Shown: positions 8,641 to 17,187, counted from the stretch's first letter. The stretch is 64,000 bases of DNA from an uncultured Roseibium sp. (GCF_947496995.1 NZ_CANMFD010000003.1:62001-126000); one strand, 5' to 3'. A program made the numbers and translations. The notes: a model not told the origin generated them from the letters alone.

Positions 8641-9297
8641 ATGGCGCTCCACAGCCGTGCTTGGTTGAAGATCTTCTGTCTGCTGGCTGGCCTGATGTCG
8701 ACATCGACCCTGGCGGAACAGCCCGGGGAATTCGATTTCTTCGTCCTGTCACTTTCCTGGTCGCCGACCTATTGCAAGCAGGAAGGCAAGGATGCCAATC
8801 CTTACCAGTGTGAGGTCGACGACCCTTATCGCTTCGTGGTTCACGGTCTTTGGCCGCAATATGAGCAAGGCTACCCGCAATCCTGTCCGGGCATGCCCGA
8901 ACGCATCGATCGACGGATCGCCGAAGACATGGAAGACATCATGCCCAGTCATGGCCTTGTCTTTCACCAGTGGCGCAAGCACGGCACCTGCTCCGGCCTC
9001 GACCCGGAGGATTATTTCAGCCTGACCCGGCAGGCTTTCGAGAAGATTGCCATTCCCGGTGTCTTCAAGAAACTGGACAAGCGCGGCAAGGCCGCTCCGG
9101 CGACCGTCGAAAAGGCCTTCCGCCTCGCAAATCCGGGGTTGCGGGAAGATGGCATGGCCGTCACCTGCGATCGCGGCGAGCTGGAAGAAGTCCGCATCTG
9201 CCTGACGAAGGACCTGGCGTTCCGCTCCTGCACTGCCGTTGACCGTGCCGGATGCCGGTCCGCCAGCTTCGACGTTCCCCCACCCGGCGCCCGGTAA
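8641..9297 (+). CDS. Secreted ribonuclease T2
   Basis: A periplasmic or secreted endoribonuclease of 218 residues with a short signal peptide (IFCLLAGLMSTSTLA). Both catalytic blocks are intact: CAS I as FVVHGLWPQY and CAS II as HQWRKHGTCSG, which supply the two catalytic histidines plus the acid/base Lys region. Several cysteines outside the motifs fit the disulphide pattern of the family. RNase T2 enzymes cut single-stranded RNA without base preference and help scavenge nucleotides. It lies directly after the small four-cysteine secreted protein. Confidence 0.92.
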   Translation: MALHSRAWLKIFCLLAGLMSTSTLAEQPGEFDFFVLSLSWSPTYCKQEGKDANPYQCEVDDPYRFVVHGLWPQYEQGYPQSCPGMPERIDRRIAEDMEDIMPSHGLVFHQWRKHGTCSGLDPEDYFSLTRQAFEKIAIPGVFKKLDKRGKAAPATVEKAFRLANPGLREDGMAVTCDRGELEEVRICLTKDLAFRSCTAVDRAGCRSASFDVPPPGAR

Positions 9298-9346
9298 GAC
9301 CACACCGGCCGCAATTCTCAAGCCTCACTGTTCAGGAGCCTGGACC

Positions 9347-9997
9347 ATGATGAAATTACGTTCGTCTCCCCCTTCCCCTTTCGGCCGCAAGGTGAAACTC
9401 GCCGCGGCGATCCTCGGACTGAAAGACAAGATCACGGTGGAAGACACCAACACCGCGGACCCATCCGACAGCATTCGCGACCAGAACCCTCTTGGAAAAA
9501 TTCCGGCGCTCGTGCTGAAAGACGGTGAGGTGCTTTACGACAGCGCCGTCATCATCGAGTATCTTGATTTCCTGGCTGGCGGCGGCAAGCTCTTTCCGGA
9601 AGGCGAAGCCCGCTTCGCGGTGCTGCGCGATCAAGCGCTCGCAGACGGCATCATGGATGCCGCCATCCTTCGGGTTTATGAGAAGCGCTTCAAGGAAAAG
9701 CAGTATCGCGATCCCGCCTGGGACGCCTACCATGCGGCAAAGATGGAACGAGGCCTGGCGTATTTCGAGGAAAAAACGCCCCCTGCGCCGACAACCGGCG
9801 CCGATGTGACGGCAGGCACGCTGACGCTCGCCTGCACCCTTGGATATCTCGACATGCGCTACGGCGGTGAATGGCGGCAGGACCATCCCGCGCTGGTCGC
9901 CTGGCTGGATGCATTCGAAGCCGCGGTTCCTGCCTTTGCCGACACCAGGCAGCCGCCAGCGCCTGTCCCGGATAACGCCCCTGCGGCTCTTCGGTAA
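9347..9997 (+). CDS. Glutathione S-transferase family protein
   Basis: A 216-residue cytosolic GST. The N-terminal thioredoxin-like half starts MMKLRSSPPSPFGRKVK and has the cis-proline site (NPLGKIPALVLKDG) and the glutathione-binding pair DSAVIIEYLD. The C-terminal half is all helical with TLACTLGYLDMRYG. I chose ATG 9347 since AGGAG sits eight bases upstream; the frame is open further upstream into the RNase gene but that is not plausible. It probably conjugates or reduces small electrophiles; the substrate is unknown. It faces the SDR gene convergently. Confidence 0.88.
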   Translation: MMKLRSSPPSPFGRKVKLAAAILGLKDKITVEDTNTADPSDSIRDQNPLGKIPALVLKDGEVLYDSAVIIEYLDFLAGGGKLFPEGEARFAVLRDQALADGIMDAAILRVYEKRFKEKQYRDPAWDAYHAAKMERGLAYFEEKTPPAPTTGADVTAGTLTLACTLGYLDMRYGGEWRQDHPALVAWLDAFEAAVPAFADTRQPPAPVPDNAPAALR

Positions 9998-10012
9998 CCT
10001 GCTGCACGATCA

Positions 10013-10045
10013 GCCCGCTTTCACGAGAAAGCTCGGAAAGCGGGC
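10013..10045. terminator. Bidirectional terminator, GST / SDR
   Basis: A perfect 10-bp inverted repeat GCCCGCTTTC / GAAAGCGGGC with a 13-base loop, placed between two convergent genes. Confidence 0.55.
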
Positions 10046-10049
10046 CGCA

Positions 10050-10859
10050 TCATGCACGTGGAGTGACGTCGAATTCCCCGTTTATCGGCCAGTTGATGCC
10101 GCTCGATGTGCCACCATCCACCCTGATCGTCTGTCCTGTCAGGAAGGCCGCTGCGGGCGAGGCCAGAAAGATCGCTGTGCCGATCAGGTCGTCGACGGAG
10201 CCCATGCGCCCCAGCGGCGTGACAGTCCGGTTCCAGGATTGCAGGTTCGGATCGGACCAGAGCTTTTCGGTCAGATCGGTCAGAATGAAGCCCGGTGCCA
10301 GGCCATTCACCCGGACGCCATGTTGTCCCCACTCAAGAGCCATGACGCGGGTCATGCTGGACAGGCCGGCTTTCGACATCCCGTAGGGCCCGACCTGGGC
10401 AAGGGAATTGAAAGAAGACAGACTGTCCACGTTGATCACGCAGCCATTGCCCTGACGGATCATCTGCCTGCCGACGGTCTGCGCCATGAAGAACGCGCCG
10501 CGCAGATTGATATCCATGATCATGTCGAATTCTTCGGGGGTGTAGTCGACGGCCGGCTTGCGGATATTCACACCCGCACAATTGATCAACGCATCGATCC
10601 GGCCGTATCGCGCGACAACCGCATCGACACAGGCCGAAATCGTGTCCGTCTCGCTGACGTCACAGACTTCATGGGTCATCGGAATCGGCGCGGCCGGAGC
10701 AGCCTCGCAGGCACTCTGCAAGGTTTTTTCATCACGCCCCGTGATGACGACCCGCGCGCCGCGAGTGGCAAACGCCTCCGCCATCGCCAGCCCTATTCCC
10801 CTGCTGCCGCCTGAAATCAGAACGGTTTTTTCCGATACGTCGAATAGCGCGTCTGTCAA
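10050..10859 (-). CDS. SDR family oxidoreductase
   Basis: A classical short-chain dehydrogenase of about 270 residues: nucleotide loop GGSRGIG, the NCAG-type strand (LINCAGVN), catalytic Ser in VDSLSSF, YGMSK for Tyr and Lys, then APGFILTDL. It looks like the gluconate 5-dehydrogenase-like branch that works on sugars or sugar acids. I favour the TTG start at 10859 because AGGAG lies eight bases upstream and the protein then starts (M)TDALFDVSEK as in relatives; GTG 10901 directly after the dehydratase stop, and ATG 10889, are alternatives. It is the last gene of the GntR - dehydratase - SDR operon. Confidence 0.85.
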   Translation of the reverse strand: MTDALFDVSEKTVLISGGSRGIGLAMAEAFATRGARVVITGRDEKTLQSACEAAPAAPIPMTHEVCDVSETDTISACVDAVVARYGRIDALINCAGVNIRKPAVDYTPEEFDMIMDINLRGAFFMAQTVGRQMIRQGNGCVINVDSLSSFNSLAQVGPYGMSKAGLSSMTRVMALEWGQHGVRVNGLAPGFILTDLTEKLWSDPNLQSWNRTVTPLGRMGSVDDLIGTAIFLASPAAAFLTGQTIRVDGGTSSGINWPINGEFDVTPRA

Positions 10860-10901
10860 TTCATCAACTCCTGACCGACGCTCCAGCATCGGATGAAACA
10901 C

Positions 10902-12695
10902 TCAGTGGCTGTCACGCGGCATCTGATGGCGCACCTTCTGGTAGGACGTTGCCATTTCAAGACATCCCCCTTCCGCTAGCTGGCCGACATTCGCGCGGTA
11001 TAATTCCTGCCAGGGTGTCTGGTTCTCCAGCTCGGGCGGAGACCAGTTCTTGCGTCTTTCGCTCCACTCCGCTTCTTCAACCAGGGCGTTGAGTGTGCGG
11101 TTGTTGAGATCCAGTCGAACCCTGTCACCATTCTTGAGCAACGCAAGACCGCCGCCGACAACCGACTCCGGCGACGCATTGAGAATGGAGGGGCTTTCCG
11201 ATGTGCCCGACTGTCTGCCGTCACCCACGGTCGGAAGATGCATGACGCCCTGTTTCAAAAGCGCGTCCGGCGGCTGCATGTTCACGACCTCTGCCGAGCC
11301 GGGAAAACCGACGCAGCCGGTGCCCCGGATAAACAGGATGCAGCTCTCGTCGATATCCTGCTCCGGATCGTTCAGTGTCGCGTGATAATGCTCAGGCCCC
11401 TCGAAGACGACGGCACGTGCATCGAACACGTTTTCCGACCCCGGCTTGCTCAGAAAACGGCCCCGGAACTTGTCCGAAATCACACTGGTCTTCATCAGTG
11501 CGGAGTCGAACAGATTACCGCTCAAGACCATGAACCCGGCTTTCTTGCGCAGCGGGTTGGCCACGCTCGCGATCACCTCGTAGTCACTGCTTCTGGTGTC
11601 GGCGAGGTTTTCAGCCAGTGTCTTGCCGGAAACCGTCAGAACATTGTCATGCAGCAGCCCTTCCTGAAGCAGCTCTCCCATGACCGCGGGAATGCCGCCT
11701 GCCCGGAAGAACCGTTCGCCGAGATATTTTCCCGCCGGCTGCATGTTGACCAGAAGCGGCAGGTCATACCCCTGCTCCTGCCAGTCATGAATATCGAGAT
11801 CGACACCGATATGCCGCGCGATCGCCTGAATATGCGGGGGCGCGTTGGTGGATCCGCCTATGGCGGTCGCAACCCGGATGGCGTTTTCGAACGCTTCGCG
11901 TGTCAGAACTTTCGACGGCGTCAGATCCTCTTCGACCATCGCGACAATGCGCTTGCCGGTCTCATAGGCCATCCCCATCCGCTCACGGAACGGCGCCGGT
12001 ATCGCGGCGCAGCCCGGCAGGCTCATCCCCAGCGCTTCAGCCAGGGCATTCATCGTGCTTGCCGTGCCCATCGTGTTGCAGTGGCCCAGGGACGGCGCGG
12101 AGGCGCAAACGCGGCTGATGAATTCGTCGTAGTCAATGACCCCTTCGGCAAGCAGCCGCCGGCTTTCCCAGATGATCGTACCCGAACCCGCCAGTTCCCC
12201 CTTCCACCAGCCGTCCAGCATCGGACCGCCCGACAGAACGATCGCCGGCAGGTCCACTGTCGCGGCCCCCATCAGCATTGCCGGCGTGGTCTTGTCACAT
12301 CCTGTCGTCAGAACCACACCGTCAAGCGGATAGCCGTGCAGCACTTCCACCAGCCCCAGATAGGCCAGGTTGCGGTCGAGGGCCGCTGTCGGTCTCTTGC
12401 CGTTCTCGTGCAGGGGATGGATCGGGAACTCGATCGGTATTCCGCCGCCGTCGCGAATGCCTGCCTTGATCCGTTCGGAAAGAAGAAGGTGGATCTTGTT
12501 GCAGGGCGTCAGTTCGGAGCCCGACTGGGCGATACCGACAACAGGCCGGCCGGACTGAAGCTCCTCCGGTGTGAAACCGTTATTCTGATAGCGTTCCAGA
12601 TAGAGCGCCGTCATTGCCGGATTGTTCGGATTGTTGAACCATTCCTGTGACCGCAATCTGGACTTGGCCAAATACTTCGAACGATACTCGTCCAT
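10902..12695 (-). CDS. Sugar-acid dehydratase, IlvD/Edd family (XylD-like)
   Basis: A dehydratase of about 597 residues, the normal length for the pentonate/aldonate branch (xylonate, arabinonate). It carries the iron-sulfur ligand segments TTGCDKTTPAML and SLGHCNTMGTAST, and the C-terminal PTVGDGRQSGTSESPS block. The sequence reads closely like Caulobacter XylD from memory. The expected reaction is loss of water from an aldonic acid to a 2-keto-3-deoxy acid. ATG 12695 has a GAGGGG site upstream; a TTG at 12713 overlapping the GntR stop is the alternative. With the TRAP transporter and SDR it points to sugar-acid use. Confidence 0.88.
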   Translation of the reverse strand: MDEYRSKYLAKSRLRSQEWFNNPNNPAMTALYLERYQNNGFTPEELQSGRPVVGIAQSGSELTPCNKIHLLLSERIKAGIRDGGGIPIEFPIHPLHENGKRPTAALDRNLAYLGLVEVLHGYPLDGVVLTTGCDKTTPAMLMGAATVDLPAIVLSGGPMLDGWWKGELAGSGTIIWESRRLLAEGVIDYDEFISRVCASAPSLGHCNTMGTASTMNALAEALGMSLPGCAAIPAPFRERMGMAYETGKRIVAMVEEDLTPSKVLTREAFENAIRVATAIGGSTNAPPHIQAIARHIGVDLDIHDWQEQGYDLPLLVNMQPAGKYLGERFFRAGGIPAVMGELLQEGLLHDNVLTVSGKTLAENLADTRSSDYEVIASVANPLRKKAGFMVLSGNLFDSALMKTSVISDKFRGRFLSKPGSENVFDARAVVFEGPEHYHATLNDPEQDIDESCILFIRGTGCVGFPGSAEVVNMQPPDALLKQGVMHLPTVGDGRQSGTSESPSILNASPESVVGGGLALLKNGDRVRLDLNNRTLNALVEEAEWSERRKNWSPPELENQTPWQELYRANVGQLAEGGCLEMATSYQKVRHQMPRDSH

Positions 12696-12709
12696 ACCCT
12701 TTGTGCCCC

Positions 12710-13408
12710 TCAACCATTGACTGCCGCGGAGGCTTCCTCCTCGGCAAACACAATTCTGATGTTGTCGATCGCGCGTCTCAGGTGCTCTCTCATTTCGGAG
12801 GAAACCTGCTCCTTGTCACGGTGCCGGAGCCCCTCGACGATCCGGCCGTGGTCGATCATCGCCTTGTCCCGGGCTGCCCGGCGACGTGCGGACAGGAAGC
12901 GGACCCGCCAAAGACGCGAGTGATACTGTTTGTGGGTCTTGATCAGCGAAGGGTTCTTCGTCGAGGCGACGATCGCTTCGTGAAAGGCCATGTCGATCTG
13001 GAAAAATTTTATCTGGTCGGGCTCCTGCACATTGGCGAGCATCATCTTGTGCATGTCCTCGATCTTGTCGATTTCGTCCTCGGTCGCCTCGTCGCAGGCG
13101 CATTCTCCCGCAAGCTCTTCCAAAGCCGACTGCACAAGCAGCAGGTGGCTTACCTCGACAAATGTTGGATTTGCGACGACAGGGCTTTTGGAGGGGGACA
13201 TTTCAACAAGGCCCTCAGCTTCAAGAGTCAGAAGTCCCTCGCGCAAAGGCGTGCGGCTCACGCCGAGGGCAGCCGCGGTTTCCCGTTCCGGAATGTTCTT
13301 GCCAGGAGGCAGCTGACCCAACAGAATTTGTTGGCGGAGGACGTCGGCGATCTGATCGCCGAGCCGCTGGCGTGGCAGGGAGGGAAGATCGATGGTAGCG
13401 TTTTTCAT
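12710..13408 (-). CDS. GntR family regulator, FCD (FadR-type)
   Basis: A 232-residue repressor-type protein. Residues 10-75 are the winged helix with the GntR signature (LGVSRTPLREGLLTLEAEGL), and the rest is the all-helical FCD ligand domain with metal-site residues (FFQIDMAFHEAIV, then MIDHGRIVEGLRHRD). It heads an operon with the sugar-acid dehydratase and SDR and is divergent from the TRAP genes, so it probably senses a sugar acid or keto-deoxy product and controls both sides. ATG 13408 is preferred over the GTG nine bases earlier; neither has a clear ribosome-binding site. Confidence 0.87.
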   Translation of the reverse strand: MKNATIDLPSLPRQRLGDQIADVLRQQILLGQLPPGKNIPERETAAALGVSRTPLREGLLTLEAEGLVEMSPSKSPVVANPTFVEVSHLLLVQSALEELAGECACDEATEDEIDKIEDMHKMMLANVQEPDQIKFFQIDMAFHEAIVASTKNPSLIKTHKQYHSRLWRVRFLSARRRAARDKAMIDHGRIVEGLRHRDKEQVSSEMREHLRRAIDNIRIVFAEEEASAAVNG

Positions 13409-13486
13409 CAGTGACACGTTTGTTTCTCAGCACATGTTTCAGATTTGCGTTCTCTAAAATATTTTTCCGGACGAACCGATATATAT

Positions 13487-13498
13487 TTGGTATACCAA
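13487..13498. promoter_or_regulatory. GntR operator candidate TTGGTATACCAA
   Basis: A perfect 12-bp palindrome, 79 bases upstream of the GntR start and 173 upstream of dctP. The same core is the known ExuR/UxuR hexuronate operator in enterobacteria, which are also FCD-type GntR proteins. A related half site, TGGTATAAT, follows at 13534-13542 and overlaps a TATAAT box. Confidence 0.7.
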
Positions 13499-13553
13499 CT
13501 AAAGGTCGAGATATATAACAAATGTTAGTCAAGTGGTATAATCTCAACACAAG

Positions 13554-13582
13554 TTGACAGCATGACCGGATGTGACTACGAG
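13554..13582 (+). promoter_or_regulatory. Possible sigma-70 promoter for the TRAP genes
   Basis: TTGACA, a 17-base spacer, then TACGAG. The -35 is perfect and the -10 is poor. It lies just downstream of the putative operator and could drive dctPQM. Confidence 0.3.
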
Positions 13583-13650
13583 TTTTAAGTGTGGCTGTCG
13601 CGCTGAAAAACACGAACCGCAGTAGTCGCGAGTCTTTCCTGGGAGGAAAG

Positions 13651-13674
13651 ATGCAATTGGGAGGAAAGATATGA
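13651..13674 (+). CDS. Seven-codon leader ORF coupled to dctP
   Basis: ATG CAA TTG GGA GGA AAG ATA TGA encodes MQLGGKI. It is preceded by GGGAGGAAAGAT (13641-13652), and the same 12 bases occur again inside the mini-ORF (13659-13670) as the ribosome-binding site of dctP. Its stop overlaps the dctP start (ATGA). It may be a translated leader that couples translation to dctP, or only a by-product of an 18-base duplication of the binding site. Confidence 0.4.
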   Translation: MQLGGKI

Positions 13675-14684
13675 AGTTCATTAGCCTGGCGGCTGTAGCC
13701 GCCTTGTCCGCTGGTCTTGCGACAGGAGCAGCCGCGGCCGAATTCAATTTGCGCCTGCAAACACAATATTCGGCTGAATCCGTTTCGGGTCAGCTGGCGC
13801 AGGAGTTTATCGACAATGTCGAGCGCATGTCCGGTGGACGTGTTGAAATCGAGATGTTCTGGTCGTCGGCCGTTGTCGCCACGGTCGAGGGCTTCGATGC
13901 TGCCGCAACCGGCATTCTTGACGGCGAAATGCATGGCGGCGCCTACCAGACCGGCAAAAATCCTGCATTCCAGTTCGTGGGCGACCCGATGGGTGGCTAT
14001 GACACGCCCTGGGAGCTTTACAGCTTCTACTATTTCGGTGGCGGTGAGGAGGCTGCCAACGAGCTGTACGAAGCGCACAACATGCATCTTGTCGGCTGGT
14101 GGACCGGTGGTCAGGAAGCCATGTCCTCTTCCCGGCCGATTGCGGGCCCCGAAGACCTGAAGGACTGGAAATTCCGGTCGCCTCCGGGCCTTGAAACCGA
14201 AATCTTCGCCGAACTGGGCGCTTCTCCGATCGTCATCGACTTCACGGAAGTGTTCACGTCGCTCGAAACCGGCATCATTGACGGTGCGGATGCATCCAGC
14301 CTCGCCAACAACGTCGGCCTCGGCCTCTATGACATCGTCGGACATGCCACCTATCCCGGCTTCCACTCGATGCCGGTTGACCATGTGACGTTCAACCTCG
14401 ACGTCTGGAACAGCTTCCCGGACGACATCAAGGCGATCATCGAAACGGCGACACAGGCACTGGCTTTCAAGACGTCGATGACGATCCATATCGCCAACGA
14501 GGAAGCCGCCACGATGCTGAAGGAAAAGGGCGTGAAGCTCTATGACTGGTCGGCGGAAGATCGTGCCGAATTCCGCGCCGGCGCACAGCGCGCATGGGAC
14601 GGCTGGGCCGACAAGACACCGGAAGCGAAGGCTCTGGTGGAAGCACACCGTGCTTTCCTTCGCCGCATCGGCAAAATCGACTAG
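13671..14684 (+). CDS. TRAP transporter substrate-binding protein, DctP-type
   Basis: A 337-residue periplasmic solute receptor with a signal peptide (AAVAALSAGLATGAAAAE). The DctP fold is seen from NLRLQTQYSAES through the ligand-binding Arg strand (DWKFRSPPGLETEIFAELGA) and the hinge strand FTSLETGIIDGAD. The Arg usually pairs with a carboxylate of the ligand, so an organic or sugar acid is expected. It is the first gene of a dctP - dctQ - dctM set. A hairpin terminator directly after it probably raises the receptor level above the membrane subunits. Confidence 0.92.
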   Translation: MKFISLAAVAALSAGLATGAAAAEFNLRLQTQYSAESVSGQLAQEFIDNVERMSGGRVEIEMFWSSAVVATVEGFDAAATGILDGEMHGGAYQTGKNPAFQFVGDPMGGYDTPWELYSFYYFGGGEEAANELYEAHNMHLVGWWTGGQEAMSSSRPIAGPEDLKDWKFRSPPGLETEIFAELGASPIVIDFTEVFTSLETGIIDGADASSLANNVGLGLYDIVGHATYPGFHSMPVDHVTFNLDVWNSFPDDIKAIIETATQALAFKTSMTIHIANEEAATMLKEKGVKLYDWSAEDRAEFRAGAQRAWDGWADKTPEAKALVEAHRAFLRRIGKID

Positions 14685-14713
14685 ACTCCAACTCCTCGCC
14701 TATGTGTAGAGTT

Positions 14714-14738
14714 AGCGAGCCCTCCGGGGCTCGCTTTT
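14714..14738 (+). terminator. Attenuating terminator between dctP and dctQ
   Basis: Perfect 9-bp stem AGCGAGCCC / GGGCTCGCT with a TCCG tetraloop, followed by TTTCT. It lies inside the operon and should act as a partial terminator. Confidence 0.75.
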
Positions 14739-14777
14739 CTCTTCTGTCGGAATTGTTGAAGCGCAAGGGAGGGCGTT

Positions 14778-15590
14778 GTGACTGTTCAAGCTGAGAGTGT
14801 GTGGCTGGGTTCCGCAAGAGAACCTGTCCGATTGGTCATGTGGGCCAGTATGTTCGGCGCCGGCGCGCTCGTCCTTTGGCTGATCCTGGGCGTTGTTTTT
14901 TTCGGGTCCGATGTCGGCATGAAGCAGTTCCTGTTGCCGGGCGAAAAACCGGTCGTCCTTCTGACGCTGATCCTGTTGAGCATCGTGCTGCTTTCCGCGA
15001 GCGTCTACCTGTCCGACATACGCGGCGCAATCGAACCTGAGCCTTCCGGTTTTTTTGACATCGTCAGTCTGGTGTGCGCACGCGTGTCCATGATCGCAAC
15101 CGCCGGGATTGTCTTCGTGATGTTTTTCGAAGTTGTATCCCGCTACGTTTTCGAAAAACCCACCCTCTGGGCGAACGAACTTTCTCTCTGGATAGCAGGC
15201 TTCGTATTCCTGCTTTCCGGGCTCTACGCGATGCAGCAGCGCAGCCATATTCGCATCTATATCATTTATGACCTGCTTCCCCGTTGGCTCCAGAAGCTTT
15301 CGGACGTGATCTCGGTGCTGCTGATCTGGACCTTCGCCTTTCTGCTGATCTGGGGGGGATACAACGAAGCGGTCGCCAAGTTTTTCCGCTGGGAAACATT
15401 CGGAACCGCGTGGGATCCTCCCATCCCCGCCACCATCAAGCCGGCGATCCTGTTGGTTGTGCTGCTGGTGGCAATCCAGGCCCTGTCCAACCTGATCGCC
15501 GACTGGAACAAGGCACCTGAGGTTCACCTGCCGGTCGACGACCTCGACGAGCACGAGATCGAACTCATACGCAAGAATATCGAGGGCTAG
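14778..15590 (+). CDS. TRAP transporter small permease (DctQ), extended
   Basis: The small membrane subunit of the TRAP importer. The usual DctQ core starts near residue 92 and carries the conserved VVSRYVFEKPTLWANELS segment after its first helix. Before it there are about 90 extra residues with two further hydrophobic segments (about 20-42 and 58-78) joined by a short polar loop. The total of 270 residues compares with about 160-200 in ordinary DctQ. The GTG start has AAGGGAGG seven bases upstream. It is four bases from dctM, so the two are translated together. Confidence 0.88.
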   Translation: MTVQAESVWLGSAREPVRLVMWASMFGAGALVLWLILGVVFFGSDVGMKQFLLPGEKPVVLLTLILLSIVLLSASVYLSDIRGAIEPEPSGFFDIVSLVCARVSMIATAGIVFVMFFEVVSRYVFEKPTLWANELSLWIAGFVFLLSGLYAMQQRSHIRIYIIYDLLPRWLQKLSDVISVLLIWTFAFLLIWGGYNEAVAKFFRWETFGTAWDPPIPATIKPAILLVVLLVAIQALSNLIADWNKAPEVHLPVDDLDEHEIELIRKNIEG

Positions 15591-15594
15591 CGGC

Positions 15595-17187
15595 ATGGAC
15601 GTTGGAACGATTTCACTTCTACTGCTGCTGGGCCTGTTCCTGCTTCTGGCCCTCGGAATGCCGCTGGGATTTGCCTCGGCAACTCTGGCCGGCGCCATCC
15701 TGGTGATGAAATTCGGGCCGGATCTGCTGTTCCGCGATTTTGGCCGCGGTCCACTGGCGGTCATAGGCCAGGCGATCTACCGGCAGATGACGAACTACGT
15801 CCTCATTTCCGTGCCGCTGTTCATATTCATGGCCGCGTTGCTGGAACGAAGCGGCATCGCGAAAGACATGTACTCCTCGCTCAATGTCTGGCTCAGCCGG
15901 ACGCGGGGCGGCATCGCGATCGTCACGTCGATCATGGCCGTGATCATGGCGGCCATGTCCGGGATCATCGGCGGCGAGGTCGTCCTGCTCGGCCTGATCG
16001 CCCTGCCACAGATGCTCCGGCTCGGCTACAATCAGAACCTCGCCATCGGGACGATTTGCGCAAGCGGTTCGCTTGGCACCATGATCCCGCCGTCGATCGT
16101 TCTGATCTTCTATGGCCTTGTCACCGAAACCTCCATCAAGGCGCTGTTCACCGCATCGTTCCTTCCCGGATTCATGCTGGCGTCCTTCTTCCTGATCTAC
16201 ATCATTGTCAGGACCCAGCTGAACCCGGAACAGGCCCCCTTGCCCGAACCGGATCCCGATGATCCGCAAGGCAGGGAAAAAGCCAAGCTCTTCGCAGGCT
16301 TCATGACCGTCATCGTTCTGGCGGCAACCACCCTCGTCCTGGTGCGCACATTGTTCTTCACCCTGACCGGGGCGAATGACGTGACAGAAGGCGTCGATCC
16401 CATCACCTGGGGCATGGTTTCGGATATCCCCTATCAGCTTGGCATACTGTTTGTCGGTTTCCTGCTTGTCGTTTTCGTATTCGGCCGCGACGGCATCCGG
16501 CAGGGCTGGAATATGGGCAAGGGCCTTGTCGCGCCGCTGGTCGTCATCGGCGTCGTGCTCGGGTCCATTTACGGCGGCATCACCGGCATCACCGAGGCAG
16601 CTGCAATGGGTGTGGTCGCCGTATTCGTGATCTCTGTCCTGCGCCGGGAAATGAGCGCTGAAGTGCTGCTCGACTCGCTGATCCGCACCATGAAATCCAC
16701 CGGAACCATTATCTGGGTGACAGTGGGCGCGGCAGCTCTGGCCTCCGCCTATACGCTCGTGGGCGGCCCGACTTACGTCGCCAATCTGATTGTCGGAACC
16801 GAACTTCCCACAATGGGCATCATACTTGTGATGATGGTGGTTTTTCTGGTCATGGGGATGTTCATGGACTGGGTCGGGATCGTCCTGCTGATCATGCCGG
16901 TGTTCCTGCCCATCGTCATGGCAATGCCTGTCGACGAACTTGGCTTCTTCGGCCGTGTGGAGCCCAGCCATGTGGCGATCTGGTTCGGCGTGGTGTTCAC
17001 GATGAACATGCAGGTCAGCTTCCTGTCACCGCCTTTCGGTCCGGCAGCGTTCTACCTGAAATCGGTCGCCCCGTCGCACATCTCCCTGACCGATATCTTC
17101 AAGGGTTTTCTGCCTTTCATCGGCATTCAGCTTCTGGCCCTGCTCATTCTTCTCACATGGCCGAACCTGGTTTCGGTGTTCCTTTAG
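15595..17187 (+). CDS. TRAP transporter large permease (DctM), extended
   Basis: The large, substrate-translocating subunit of the TRAP importer. Core motifs are present: GMPLGFASAT at the N-terminus, the ASGSLGTMIPPSIVL hairpin, and YGGITGITEAAAMGV after the midpoint. At 530 residues it is about 100 longer than a typical DctM. The extra part is residues 228-308, which hold two additional hydrophobic segments (232-255 and 281-298) between the two halves. The dctQ gene next to it also has two extra helices, so the change seems to concern the complex as a whole. Confidence 0.9.
   Translation: MDVGTISLLLLLGLFLLLALGMPLGFASATLAGAILVMKFGPDLLFRDFGRGPLAVIGQAIYRQMTNYVLISVPLFIFMAALLERSGIAKDMYSSLNVWLSRTRGGIAIVTSIMAVIMAAMSGIIGGEVVLLGLIALPQMLRLGYNQNLAIGTICASGSLGTMIPPSIVLIFYGLVTETSIKALFTASFLPGFMLASFFLIYIIVRTQLNPEQAPLPEPDPDDPQGREKAKLFAGFMTVIVLAATTLVLVRTLFFTLTGANDVTEGVDPITWGMVSDIPYQLGILFVGFLLVVFVFGRDGIRQGWNMGKGLVAPLVVIGVVLGSIYGGITGITEAAAMGVVAVFVISVLRREMSAEVLLDSLIRTMKSTGTIIWVTVGAAALASAYTLVGGPTYVANLIVGTELPTMGIILVMMVVFLVMGMFMDWVGIVLLIMPVFLPIVMAMPVDELGFFGRVEPSHVAIWFGVVFTMNMQVSFLSPPFGPAAFYLKSVAPSHISLTDIFKGFLPFIGIQLLALLILLTWPNLVSVFL

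Noticed and set aside
11238-12650. A 470-residue open frame on the plus strand
   Set aside because: Antisense of the sugar-acid dehydratase, which has full family motifs.
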